In this document: positions 1 through 7,905 of the stretch, piece after piece
How positions within the stretch are numbered: position 1 is the stretch's first letter
Layout: every line of letters begins with the position of its first letter
NCBI GenBank assembly: GCA_964647785.1
Contig: CAZYJD010000009.1
Location: 1 to 44,607 of the forward strand
DNA: 44,607 bases
Direction: 5' to 3'
DNA from: CAZYJD01 sp964647785
Lineage (GTDB): Bacteria > Bacteroidota > Bacteroidia > NS11-12g > UBA9320
Position numbers and translations under genes: made by a program
Notes under the pieces: generated by a model
The model's database searches: none
What the model was told of the DNA's origin: nothing
The model's input: the letters and a program-made list of their open reading frames with translations, nothing else

Positions 1-74
1 TATTTTATTTAAAAACTTTTTTATTAATAATTAAAACCTTTACTTCTATTTGCTGTTTTCCCATAAAAGAATGT

Positions 75-509
75 ATGAGCAGCAAAGCATGGATATGGAT
101 AAGTGTACTCATGGCAGTAGCATGGGGTGCATGCACAGCTGAGCAAGAAGCACCAAGCCCTAAAACCAATGCATCTGAAATTTCGGAACTACTCCTGGGC
201 CGATGGCGCATACTGGAATTAACCGAAGAAAATGAAGACCACACCAGTGATATGAAAAATCTTTCCCTTCATTTTAAAGCAAATGGCAGCCTCTACATAG
301 AAGAGAAAACAGAGCTCGAACGCAAAGAAGGAAGGTGGAGCATTTTTAAGGATGATGACCGCATCGAGCTTCGAATTCAGCTTTCAGATGCAGGAAGATG
401 GCACGAATTAAATGATGATTGGTACTTCTATCAATACCAGAACTCCATCGCATTCTTTCAAGATTTTGAGGAACAAGAGCATAGCACATTAGTCATTCAA
501 CGCTTATGA
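75..509 (+). CDS. Putative lipocalin-like lipoprotein
   Basis: The protein has 144 residues. It opens with a hydrophobic signal segment ending at Cys20 (AVAWGAC), a plausible though not ideal lipobox because Trp sits at -3. The rest is polar and rich in beta strand. It contains a LLGRWRI motif followed by LHFKANGSLYIEE and GRWSI, the pattern of small Bacteroidota lipocalin-like proteins that bind unknown ligands at the envelope. Its stop overlaps the start of the next gene (ATGA at 506-509), so the two are probably made together. An ATG in another frame at 71 opens nothing useful. A near-match -7 box (TCTATTTG, 45-52) lies upstream. The family call rests on pattern only; the ligand is unknown. 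Confidence 0.7.
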   Translation: MSSKAWIWISVLMAVAWGACTAEQEAPSPKTNASEISELLLGRWRILELTEENEDHTSDMKNLSLHFKANGSLYIEEKTELERKEGRWSIFKDDDRIELRIQLSDAGRWHELNDDWYFYQYQNSIAFFQDFEEQEHSTLVIQRL

Positions 510-1111
510 ATAAATACCATCTCATCTTCGCCTTACTCTTCATTCCGGGAATGAGCACACAGGCACAGAACGAAAATTCCAGCTTCTTTAAAGAATCAGG
601 ATTGAAGGCAGTGGGCCTTGAACTTCAGCTTGGCATACAAACTGGCCGTATCGACCAAAGCGATGCAATCGTAGCCATGAGTCGTGCCGGTTTGGTACTC
701 AACGAAAAATGGTCGGCAGGTCTATTCGCCCATTGGTCCATCAATCACATTCGCCCCAAACAAATGTCATTCGACAACAATGAATACCTCGATGTTCGAA
801 TGGCTGGAGCCTATGCGCATTACCGCCCTTGGTCGGGCCGCAAAGTTCATCTCAGTTTTCCGCTCCTGATCGGTGGAGGTGAAGTGGAGTTGGATCACGA
901 AAGTCTTGAAACTAATTCAGGAGAAGCCTATTTCATGCAGCTTGAACCTGGAATCATGTGCGAGTTCAATTTATGGCCAAAATTGGCTGTACATACCAGC
1001 ATGAGCTATCGCCTTACAAGTGATATCAGTTACATGAATTTGCCTGCTCAGAGCTTAAGCGGCCTGCAGCTACAATTGGGTGCCCGATGGATCGTTAAAA
1101 AGAGCTATTAA
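506..1111 (+). CDS. Putative small outer-membrane beta-barrel protein
   Basis: The protein has 201 residues with a clear signal peptide (hydrophobic stretch to about residue 20, cut after TQA). The mature part has alternating polar and hydrophobic strands, with glycine and aromatic residues at strand ends and LQLGARW near the C-terminus. This is the look of a small porin-like barrel of Bacteroidota. It is translationally coupled to the upstream lipoprotein gene by an ATGA overlap, which suggests the two act together at the outer membrane. A terminator follows 42 bases downstream. The function is unknown. Confidence 0.7.
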   Translation: MNKYHLIFALLFIPGMSTQAQNENSSFFKESGLKAVGLELQLGIQTGRIDQSDAIVAMSRAGLVLNEKWSAGLFAHWSINHIRPKQMSFDNNEYLDVRMAGAYAHYRPWSGRKVHLSFPLLIGGGEVELDHESLETNSGEAYFMQLEPGIMCEFNLWPKLAVHTSMSYRLTSDISYMNLPAQSLSGLQLQLGARWIVKKSY

Positions 1112-1153
1112 GCATCGCCGGTACATACTGGTCATTTTTTCTGTTCATAGTTT

Positions 1154-1184
1154 GGGTCGTCTGTTTTGCAGGCGGCCCTTTTTT
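1154..1184 (+). terminator. Rho-independent terminator after the 75-1111 gene pair
   Basis: An 8-bp stem (GGGTCGTC at 1154-1161 with GGCGGCCC at 1171-1178, two G-U pairs) has a 9-base loop and is followed by a run of six T at 1179-1184. It closes the two-gene unit and lies before the promoter box of the exchanger gene. Confidence 0.75.
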
Positions 1185-1213
1185 GTACCCTCATTCAACT
1201 CCATTGCTTTTGC

Positions 1214-1221
1214 TACCTTTG
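1214..1221 (+). promoter_or_regulatory. Bacteroidota -7 promoter box (TACCTTTG) of the exchanger gene
   Basis: TACCTTTG matches TAnnTTTG exactly and ends 25 bases before the ATG at 1247. It lies inside the longer open frame that begins at 1166, which argues against the earlier start. No clear -33 TTG is seen at the usual spacing. Confidence 0.6.
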
Positions 1222-1246
1222 CGCACCTAAAAAGCGGGCAGCCCAA

Positions 1247-2209
1247 ATGATCACTTACATCCTTTTTTTCCTCGGCTTCGTGCTCCTCATCAAAGGGGCA
1301 GACTTTCTGGTGGAGGGAGCTGCCACCATTGCGAGACGAATGAATGTTTCCAATATTGTGATTGGTCTTACCATTGTTTCTTTTGGCACCTCAGCACCTG
1401 AATTGGTGGTGAATGTTTTTGCCAGCAGCAAGGGCAACACCGAGCTGGCCATCGGGAATATTTTGGGGAGCAACATTTCGAACATCTTGCTCATTTTGGG
1501 TATTTCAGCAATGATCTTCCCATTAAAAACACAAATGAATACCACTTGGAAGGAGATTCCTTTCAGCCTATTGGCAGTATTGGTGATGGCAGTCATGGCC
1601 AATGATATGCGTCTTGATCACAGTGCATCTTCTGTTTTAAGCCGCAGCGATGGCATCATTCTGCTGACCTTCTTTATCATCTTCATGTATTACTCCTTCG
1701 GCATTTCAAAAACGACTGGCGATGCCGAAGACATTCCTATTTTGAAGAATCCAAACCCATGGATTGCAGGCTTATCCATCTTAGGCGGACTCATTGGGCT
1801 CACCCTGGGAGGCAAATGGATCGTAGATGGCGCAGTTAAAATGGCCCTGTCTTTTGGTATGAGCGAATCGACCGTAGGCTTGAGTATTGTGGCCATTGGG
1901 ACCTCCCTGCCCGAGCTGGCAACCTCGGCTGTTGCAGCGTATAAAAAGCAAACCGACATTGCCATTGGCAATGTGGTGGGCAGCAATATTTTCAACATCT
2001 TTTGGATACTCGGTTTCAGTGCACTCATCAACCCCATTCCCTTTCACAAAAGCAGCGACCTTGACATTTTGGTGGTTATTTCGGCCAGTATCATTTTGTT
2101 TATGCTTTTGTTCATCGGGAAGAAACATGTCATTCAACGCTGGCAGGGCATGGTCATGACCCTCATGTATCTGGGCTATCTTTATTGGGTCGTTCAGTAT
2201 CACAGTTAA
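1247..2209 (+). CDS. CaCA family Na+/Ca2+ exchanger (YrbG-like)
   Basis: This inner-membrane cation antiporter has 320 residues. The two inverted alpha repeats that form the ion site are plain. The first has GTSAPE (Glu52) followed by AIGNILGSNISN; the second has GTSLPE (Glu223) followed by AIGNVVGSNIFN. About ten hydrophobic segments are visible. The length suits the bacterial calcium/sodium antiporter family, which exports Ca2+ against Na+ or H+. I chose ATG 1247 over 1166 because the -7 box and the upstream terminator lie between them, and because the protein then starts directly with a membrane segment as relatives do. The substrate is inferred from the family. Confidence 0.92.
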   Translation: MITYILFFLGFVLLIKGADFLVEGAATIARRMNVSNIVIGLTIVSFGTSAPELVVNVFASSKGNTELAIGNILGSNISNILLILGISAMIFPLKTQMNTTWKEIPFSLLAVLVMAVMANDMRLDHSASSVLSRSDGIILLTFFIIFMYYSFGISKTTGDAEDIPILKNPNPWIAGLSILGGLIGLTLGGKWIVDGAVKMALSFGMSESTVGLSIVAIGTSLPELATSAVAAYKKQTDIAIGNVVGSNIFNIFWILGFSALINPIPFHKSSDLDILVVISASIILFMLLFIGKKHVIQRWQGMVMTLMYLGYLYWVVQYHS

Positions 2210-2240
2210 TTTCAGTGCTATTGTTGCTGCACTGTGAGCA

Positions 2241-3719
2241 ATGGTTGATGAAATGCGAACCCCTCTCCAATATCTGCCCAAGCTACTTCTATCATTTTGG
2301 ATCATCTGGCTTGTTCATCCCTATTTGCGCTTGCTTCCCGGCACGGATGCGGGACTATTCTCGGCGGTTGCCATGGAAATGCTGCATGGTCAGCAGCTAT
2401 ATGCCCAGGTGTTTGAAAGCAAACCTCCCCTTGTTTTTCTGCTCAACGCACTCAGCCTTTCTACGGGCTTTGGTTATCACGCCATTCGGATAACTGAATT
2501 ATTCATTTTGCTGGGCTTGGGCCATTTGTATCTGAATCGCCTGAGCACCTATTTCAAACAAAGTGCCCCGGCCTTCCTCTCGGCTGTTTTGCTGTTTGGC
2601 CTGTTGCTGAAACCCGAATTGTACTCCAAAGGCAATCAAACGGAGTTCTATGCCAGCCTTTGCCTGATCACAGGATGGGCGCTCCTGCTATCCCCAAAAG
2701 ACCATCGCAGTCACATAGAACTGCTTATCGCTGGCATTTCATTTTCATTTGCCATTTGGTTCCGCGAGTTCTTTGCACCTGCAAGCCTGCTTTCCCTCCT
2801 CTATTTCAGTCTTCGAAGCAAAAATGCAGCGCGATCCCTTCTTTGGGTAGGATTTGCCATTCCATTCATCCTATTCGCTCTCTGGATGAGCCTAAGTGCT
2901 GGCTGGCCATCTTACCTCCAATACCTCCAATACCAAATGAACTACGGCCAATACGCTACCAACAGCGTTACCAATGGCGCAAATCACTTGGGATGGACCC
3001 TTCGTATGTACCGCGAATTACTTTTTGATCGACATTGGTGGCCATTGCTACTCTGCATGCTCCTGATGGTTGCAGGTTTTTTACCGCATTGGAATCGCAA
3101 ACATCAATTCCTCCCTGCCTTGGCCAGTGTACTTTCCCTCCTACAATTCTTCATCCTCAGTCGGTCGGGCTATCATTTCGGACATTATTACTACCTCGCC
3201 CTTTGGCCCATGATCCTCATGATCATCCCCTGGCTCAAATTCGCTGCTGAAAAGCACCACCTGCCAAAATGGTTGATGTGGCTTGCCGCACTGATATGTG
3301 TTTTCATGCTGAAACCATGGCGCCCGGCTACAGACATTCTCAAAGGAGGCCTCAAGGGATACGCGGCCGATAACATTACGCTTTACCTCCAGCAGAACAA
3401 ATCAGCAACCGATCGTCTATGCGTTCTTAAAACCGATGCCGGGCATTACTACGCTGATACGGACATGCATTCAGCCCTCATGTTTCCGGTGCCGGTTTTT
3501 CATTATTTCAGTATCCCAATGGCGGGACACAGTCCGGAGCATACTGCGAGCCAGCAGCTCCAAATGCTCAAAAAAAGCCCACCGAGCTTTATCATCTCCG
3601 GAGAAAAACCAGGTTTATTCCTGCAGCGTTCTGAGGGTTTGGAATGGTTTCATCAGAACTACAACCTTATCCTAAACAACAACAACGGCAACTTTTTGTA
3701 TCAACTTCAGAAAGACTAA
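2241..3719 (+). CDS. GT39/ArnT-like polytopic membrane glycosyltransferase
   Basis: This is a 492-residue polytopic membrane protein. The N-terminal loop reads PGTDAGLFS..AMEMLHGQQLY..VFESKPPLVFLLNA. That resembles the acidic-residue loop and the KPP motif of dolichyl-phosphate-mannose mannosyltransferase-like (PMT_2/GT39) enzymes, which move a sugar from a polyprenyl-phosphate carrier onto an acceptor at the periplasmic face. About ten hydrophobic segments follow, then a soluble C-terminal tail of about 110 residues. It starts 31 bases after the exchanger stop, so it may be read from the same transcript. A weak box (TATTGTTG, 2219-2226) could also serve it. Substrate and acceptor are unknown. 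Confidence 0.8.
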   Translation: MVDEMRTPLQYLPKLLLSFWIIWLVHPYLRLLPGTDAGLFSAVAMEMLHGQQLYAQVFESKPPLVFLLNALSLSTGFGYHAIRITELFILLGLGHLYLNRLSTYFKQSAPAFLSAVLLFGLLLKPELYSKGNQTEFYASLCLITGWALLLSPKDHRSHIELLIAGISFSFAIWFREFFAPASLLSLLYFSLRSKNAARSLLWVGFAIPFILFALWMSLSAGWPSYLQYLQYQMNYGQYATNSVTNGANHLGWTLRMYRELLFDRHWWPLLLCMLLMVAGFLPHWNRKHQFLPALASVLSLLQFFILSRSGYHFGHYYYLALWPMILMIIPWLKFAAEKHHLPKWLMWLAALICVFMLKPWRPATDILKGGLKGYAADNITLYLQQNKSATDRLCVLKTDAGHYYADTDMHSALMFPVPVFHYFSIPMAGHSPEHTASQQLQMLKKSPPSFIISGEKPGLFLQRSEGLEWFHQNYNLILNNNNGNFLYQLQKD

Positions 3720-3752
3720 CAAGTCAATGGCGCTATACCGCAGGCGATATGC

Positions 3753-3760
3753 CATCTTTG
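3753..3760 (+). promoter_or_regulatory. Near-consensus -7 box (CATCTTTG) directly before the Omp28-like gene
   Basis: CATCTTTG differs from TAnnTTTG at one position and ends only 4 bases before the ATG at 3765. If it is used, the mRNA would be leaderless or nearly so. Confidence 0.4.
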
Positions 3761-3764
3761 TTGC

Positions 3765-4235
3765 ATGCACCGCCTGATCGTCGTTTTTTTCACACTCCTC
3801 AGCATCCTTTCCTGTCAGAAAGCAGAAAATATTGCCGAAGACCCGCAAACAGATTCACAAAACAACAACGCCATGGTTGAACGACGGTACCGCCCCTTTC
3901 TGCACAACTTTACCAGCACGGGTTGTGGGGTGTGCGCGCGTTTCGGCATTCCGGTGTTTGAAGAAGTAGCATCAAGCATGGGCGACAGCATTCTATCGTT
4001 GATGACGCATTTCAAATACAACGATCCTTTCATCAATGAAAGTTCTCTGGCCATTGAAAAAGCAGTGCTTCAACATTACAGCTCACCCCAAATTTGGATT
4101 GAAAATGAAGAAATTACGCAGAGTATTCTGGGTCAAAGCATTGAACAAGCAGCTGAGAGGTGCAAAGAGGAACTAAGAGCCGGCTTTCAACAAGCGACAC
4201 CAGCATATCTCGGTCTTCATGTTGAACAAAACGCC
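3765..4235 (+). CDS. Omp28-like lipoprotein with CxxC motif, cut by assembly gap
   Basis: The start is well supported by a signal peptide with lipobox LSILSC (Cys17). The mature part opens with RRYRPFLHNFTSTGCGVCARFG, read here in two pieces: a strand (RPFLHNF) and a thioredoxin-like CGVC motif. This is the arrangement of Omp28-related outer-membrane proteins of Bacteroidota, which carry a thioredoxin-like fold and often a T9SS tail. Only about 157 residues are readable before the 100-N gap at 4236. The C-terminus, and any sorting domain, is therefore missing. A redox or disulfide-linked role is inferred from CxxC only. Confidence 0.65.
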
Positions 4236-4335
4236 NNNNNNNNNNNNNNNNNNNNNNNNNNNNNNNNNNNNNNNNNNNNNNNNNNNNNNNNNNNNNNNNN
4301 NNNNNNNNNNNNNNNNNNNNNNNNNNNNNNNNNNN
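4236..4335. other. Assembly gap of 100 N
   Basis: Exactly 100 N is the usual placeholder for a scaffold join of unknown true length. The gene to its left is cut, and any gene between it and rpsT would be missing. Confidence 0.97.
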
Positions 4336-4341
4336 TGCCAT

Positions 4342-4374
4342 AAAAAAAGCCGCAAACCTAATGGCCTGCGGCTT
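4342..4374 (-). terminator. Rho-independent terminator of rpsT
   Basis: Read on the minus strand, an 8-bp perfect stem (AAGCCGCA / TGCGGCTT, arms at 4347-4354 and 4367-4374) with a 12-base loop runs straight into a T run (A 4342-4348 on the plus strand). It lies 35 bases past the rpsT stop. Confidence 0.85.
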
Positions 4375-4409
4375 CATATCACAGAAAAAACTTATTGTAA
4401 ATTGTTAGA

Positions 4410-4661
4410 TTAAAGCGCGTTAACGTGCTTGGCAAGGCTGCTTTTCAGGTTGGCTACCTTGTTTTTGTGAATCACGTTGTTTTTGGCCAACTTGTCCAGC
4501 ATAGAGAACGTTTCACTCAAAAGCTTGGAAGCTTCTGATTTATCGGTTGAACTACGCACCTTCTTAATCCAAGTACGAGTGGTTTTGTGCTGATACCTGT
4601 TTCTCAGGTATTTGGCCTGATTGCTGCGAATTCTTTTGAGGGCCGATTTATGGTTTGCCAT
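4410..4661 (-). CDS. rpsT: 30S ribosomal protein S20
   Basis: The protein has 83 residues and is highly basic. It starts MANHKSALKRIRSNQ, the S20 signature, and has the two-helix pattern with ALxxxxKxxVIHKNKVANLKSSLA near the C-terminus. S20 binds the 5' domain of 16S rRNA in the small subunit. It is a single-gene unit with its own -7 box (4686-4693) and its own terminator (4342-4374). Length and sequence match the family throughout. Confidence 0.97.
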   Translation of the reverse strand: MANHKSALKRIRSNQAKYLRNRYQHKTTRTWIKKVRSSTDKSEASKLLSETFSMLDKLAKNNVIHKNKVANLKSSLAKHVNAL

Positions 4662-4685
4662 AGACTTCTATTCTTAAAAGGGCTG

Positions 4686-4693
4686 CGAAGATA
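4686..4693 (-). promoter_or_regulatory. -7 promoter box (TATCTTCG) of rpsT
   Basis: On the minus strand TATCTTCG fits the TAnnTTyG form and lies 24 bases upstream of the rpsT ATG. Confidence 0.55.
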
Positions 4694-4721
4694 ATTAAGT
4701 TTTCAGATTTTTCCAGTTCTT

Positions 4722-5588
4722 TTATAATAAATAGGCAATTCCCAGTCGCATTTGGGTCACCATCGATCTGCGAAGAGAGAGGATTGGCTGCCAACTCAGG
4801 TGTTCATCAAGGTCTTCGGTATAGGAAATATAATTAGGGTAGGTATCTTCTGCATGTTCACTCGAAAAATAACCGGCGGTACTCGGGCTGCTTGCATTGG
4901 GTAAAGCGAAATTCAACATCAACTGATAATCGAGCTTAACCCGATCAGCTGCAACAATCCATGCATTGCCAAACCCCAAACCAATGGACCAAAGGTTGTG
5001 TTTTTCGAACCCCAATTGGTCATATCGTTCTTTGAGATCAACGCGCAAATTCTCTTCTGTTAATCCTTGGCCGAATAAAAAGCTGGAACCCTCGTATGTG
5101 GCATATTCATATTCGCTTACGGTGGCCCCCAAACGACTCATATACATAGAAAAATAAGGGCCAATGGGGGCAATTGAACCTTTGTTCCCTGAGTATAATT
5201 TTAATCCAAATTGTGTGAATGAAACCCTGGACTTCATCCAACTAAGCAAGATCACATCTTGAGAACCCCCGGTTAATTCAGCACTACTGAGCCCAACCTC
5301 ATCATAGGTAAAGGCATTCCCAAAACTGTGGCACACATAGGCCCCCAGCTTCCTGCCCAAAACTGCCCCCACTTTTAGACCGGGAATAATCTTAGGATTC
5401 ACAAAACCATTTTGTGGTTTGATTTGCGACATCCCCGCCTTACCCATCTCAAATGGATTATTCGTAACATCTAGCTGCAGGCCCACTTCTATGCGTTTTC
5501 CTAAGTAGCCCGGCACCTGCGCCTCAACAGTACTCGCCAAGAAATGGCCGATGCCCATTGCCAGGCAACTGATAAACAATTTCCTCAT
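4722..5588 (-). CDS. Putative outer-membrane beta-barrel protein, partner of the M48 protease
   Basis: The protein has 288 residues with a signal peptide (MRKLFISCLAMGIGHFLAS, cut near VEAQ). The remainder shows amphipathic strands with many Gly, Tyr and Phe, ending in MRLGIAYLL, a typical barrel end. I prefer the ATG at 5588, which shares its A with the protease stop (TGATG). A GTG one codon earlier (5591) is also possible. The overlap implies coupled translation with the protease gene. I recognise no specific family. Confidence 0.65.
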   Translation of the reverse strand: MRKLFISCLAMGIGHFLASTVEAQVPGYLGKRIEVGLQLDVTNNPFEMGKAGMSQIKPQNGFVNPKIIPGLKVGAVLGRKLGAYVCHSFGNAFTYDEVGLSSAELTGGSQDVILLSWMKSRVSFTQFGLKLYSGNKGSIAPIGPYFSMYMSRLGATVSEYEYATYEGSSFLFGQGLTEENLRVDLKERYDQLGFEKHNLWSIGLGFGNAWIVAADRVKLDYQLMLNFALPNASSPSTAGYFSSEHAEDTYPNYISYTEDLDEHLSWQPILSLRRSMVTQMRLGIAYLL

Positions 5589-7819
5589 CACTTTTTAATC
5601 TTATTTAATTCATTGTAAATGCCGGCTTTCACAAGGTCTTTGCGAAATTTATTCTGGAACGACTCAGCATTGGCATATTCCACTTTCCCGCTTCTCATAT
5701 TAAACAGGACCGTATTTCGATTGAATGACACTTCCGGCTGAAACTGGCTGTAAATAAAAAATGGCATGGGTAAAACATATACGGCAGCAAAAACGAAATA
5801 ATAAAAGTTAAATTCCTTCCGGTCCACTTCTTCATTCATGGTGCTTAGCAACAAATGATCTGCTTTGTACTTATCCATGAGTTCATCCATTTCCAGACTG
5901 CAGAACGAAACCATGTCAATTTCATTGGTGTTCACCCTTTCACGCAACCATTCAATCAGCTGACAATAGTCGTTGAAGCGTTCGGTGTCAAATTCGCTTT
6001 TATCGTCTAGAAGTTCCAGTTCCACACCCAATCCATTGCCAATTTGCTTGTAATACCCGATCAGATCAAGTTCGCGTTGTTCGGTGGTGAACATCATTTC
6101 CCTGAAACTCACCCTGCCCCGATGGTCCATCAGATCATATCGTGGTCGCAACATCAGTGCTCGACTGATCGAAGGTCCCTGATTGCTATCATCATCACTC
6201 CAGCTGTTGACCTGGTCGCTTCTGGCATCATCGTCATAAACTTCATCATCCTCCATTTCACCTTCGTCCTCTTCGCTGTTGTCATTGTCCTCTTCTTCGC
6301 CTCCGTTTAAATAGGCCGCATTCAATGCCTTTTCAAAGGTTTCATTGGCGCGTAAATCCACGAGATAATAGGTGTAGAAATATTTGTCGGCATCCTTTCG
6401 AGCCTGCATTTTCTTTTTATACTCAATCTTTTCGTATTTGCTCAACTTTTTGATTTCATCCTCACTTAATTCTTCATCCGTTTCTTCACCCGGCCATTCA
6501 GTTTGAAGGCTATTTTTGCTAATACCAGCTTTTGGCAAGAGTAAAAGGGCATCATCCGCAACGCGTTTCATGAGCTCATCTTCAGGATATGCCAAATGAT
6601 ATTCCCAGCATAGTTTAACGGCCAAGGTTGCAGAGGAACGGCGGTCCATTCGCTTGAATAAATAATGAATCCGCTGCGATTCTCCTTCCACGTCTTTGTA
6701 GTTGTCATACACCTCTGATGCATTGCCTGCCTTCTTGAATTTGGCCAATCCGTACATGGACATTGCAGCGTATTTCTTCGACATTTTTTCATCGCCATAC
6801 TTTTTACCGATCAAATAGGCGTTGTAAAAAGCTCTGGCATAATTGGCCACCTTCAAATGTTGATCGGTTATGGCGTACCTAGAAAGCCGTTGCAGATATA
6901 AATATCGTTCTTTCGACACCAGAAAATCCTCGCCTTCTTCTTTTGCAGGTAGGAGGTTGTTTACACGAGCCTTTCTTTTCTTAATATTGGGATGCGTGCT
7001 ATTTTCATCATCAACCTCTTCATATGCCGAGATTTCCTGCACCTCTTCAAGTCGCATTTTCTCCGGAATTTTCGCTCCTTTATTTTCTACGTATGCGTAA
7101 TCAAACTCCATTTCATCAAATGGCAGATAAGAGTACAACAGCACATTGAATGACTGATTGATGGCCCCTGTATTGTAGCCGGTTTTTAAAAATCGCTTCA
7201 CCCCATCTTCATCGGCTTCCAGCTCATTTTCCTGTTTGTAATTGAAGTAGTTGGAGAGCTTTTCATCGGGATCCAGGTAGCGCGATGAGCCAATTTTTCC
7301 TTTTTCCTTATAGGTATTCAAATTGTGTTCACGCTCGAAGTGTGATGTTTCATGCGCCAAAACAAAAGCCAGCTGGGCCTCGGTTTCTAGCTGAGATATC
7401 AAGCCGGTGGTAACGAATATGATGCCCTGCTGTGTTGAGAAGGCATTGATTTCAGGCGATTTGAGGGTGTAAAATCTCAGTTTCGACCGCAAGTCCTGAT
7501 CATCTGCCAGAACTTTATCTGCCACTTCATTCACATAAGTGGTAAGTTCATCGTTGTACAACACACTGCCGTTGTTCATCATGCTCGAAATGGTGAACAC
7601 CGAGTACAGGATAAAATCGCTTTCTTCGTTGAAATCTCTTCTTTTCTGATTGCGGGAAATCTCCTTTTCCTGATCCAAAAAAAGATCAATCTTGTTCTTG
7701 GCGAAGTCGTCGGGCATTTCGCCGGAAGCCTTCAAAGGCTGGTAAACAAACTCTTGTGCAACTGCCCCCTGAGCAAACAAGAAGAAACATATGAAGCTTT
7801 TGGCTAATCTTAAGGTCAT
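5588..7819 (-). CDS. Exported M48 family zinc metalloprotease with acidic linker
   Basis: The protein has 743 residues. A signal peptide (to AVAQ, about residue 21) is followed by the protease domain. It carries the zinc motif HETSH at 156-160, with Glu157 as catalytic base, and ELEAD at 199-203, whose Glu199 is the third ligand expected in M48. M48 enzymes such as BepA and LoiP degrade misfolded envelope proteins, so a periplasmic quality-control role is likely. The C-terminal half is unlike small M48 proteins: a very acidic tract (about 505-540, mostly Glu/Asp) and a further 200 residues without recognisable motifs, including one hydrophobic stretch (FNFYYFVFAAVYVLPMPFF). Its stop overlaps the next barrel gene. 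A TATGTTTG box ends 4 bases before the ATG. Confidence 0.85.
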   Translation of the reverse strand: MTLRLAKSFICFFLFAQGAVAQEFVYQPLKASGEMPDDFAKNKIDLFLDQEKEISRNQKRRDFNEESDFILYSVFTISSMMNNGSVLYNDELTTYVNEVADKVLADDQDLRSKLRFYTLKSPEINAFSTQQGIIFVTTGLISQLETEAQLAFVLAHETSHFEREHNLNTYKEKGKIGSSRYLDPDEKLSNYFNYKQENELEADEDGVKRFLKTGYNTGAINQSFNVLLYSYLPFDEMEFDYAYVENKGAKIPEKMRLEEVQEISAYEEVDDENSTHPNIKKRKARVNNLLPAKEEGEDFLVSKERYLYLQRLSRYAITDQHLKVANYARAFYNAYLIGKKYGDEKMSKKYAAMSMYGLAKFKKAGNASEVYDNYKDVEGESQRIHYLFKRMDRRSSATLAVKLCWEYHLAYPEDELMKRVADDALLLLPKAGISKNSLQTEWPGEETDEELSEDEIKKLSKYEKIEYKKKMQARKDADKYFYTYYLVDLRANETFEKALNAAYLNGGEEEDNDNSEEDEGEMEDDEVYDDDARSDQVNSWSDDDSNQGPSISRALMLRPRYDLMDHRGRVSFREMMFTTEQRELDLIGYYKQIGNGLGVELELLDDKSEFDTERFNDYCQLIEWLRERVNTNEIDMVSFCSLEMDELMDKYKADHLLLSTMNEEVDRKEFNFYYFVFAAVYVLPMPFFIYSQFQPEVSFNRNTVLFNMRSGKVEYANAESFQNKFRKDLVKAGIYNELNKIKK

Positions 7820-7823
7820 CGCT

Positions 7824-7831
7824 CAAACATA
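7824..7831 (-). promoter_or_regulatory. -7 box (TATGTTTG) abutting the M48 gene start
   Basis: This perfect TAnnTTTG on the minus strand ends 4 bases before the ATG of the protease gene. A start point at the usual distance would fall on or beside the ATG, giving a leaderless mRNA. Confidence 0.55.
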
Positions 7832-7882
7832 TTAAAAATTGAATACATGCGTTAATAGGCCTCCCTCTTTTTTTGATTTATG

Positions 7883-7890
7883 TAGCTTTG
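7883..7890 (+). promoter_or_regulatory. -7 box (TAGCTTTG) of glyQS
   Basis: This perfect TAnnTTTG ends 15 bases before the ATG at 7906. It falls between that ATG and an earlier in-frame ATG at 7873, so it decides for the later start. Confidence 0.6.
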
Positions 7891-7905
7891 CCACAGCAAA
7901 AAAAT

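Noticed and set aside
6044..6310. Open frame of 88 codons on the plus strand inside the M48 gene
   Set aside because: It is the antisense reading of the acidic Glu/Asp tract, which gives a hydrophobic-looking product by codon chemistry alone.
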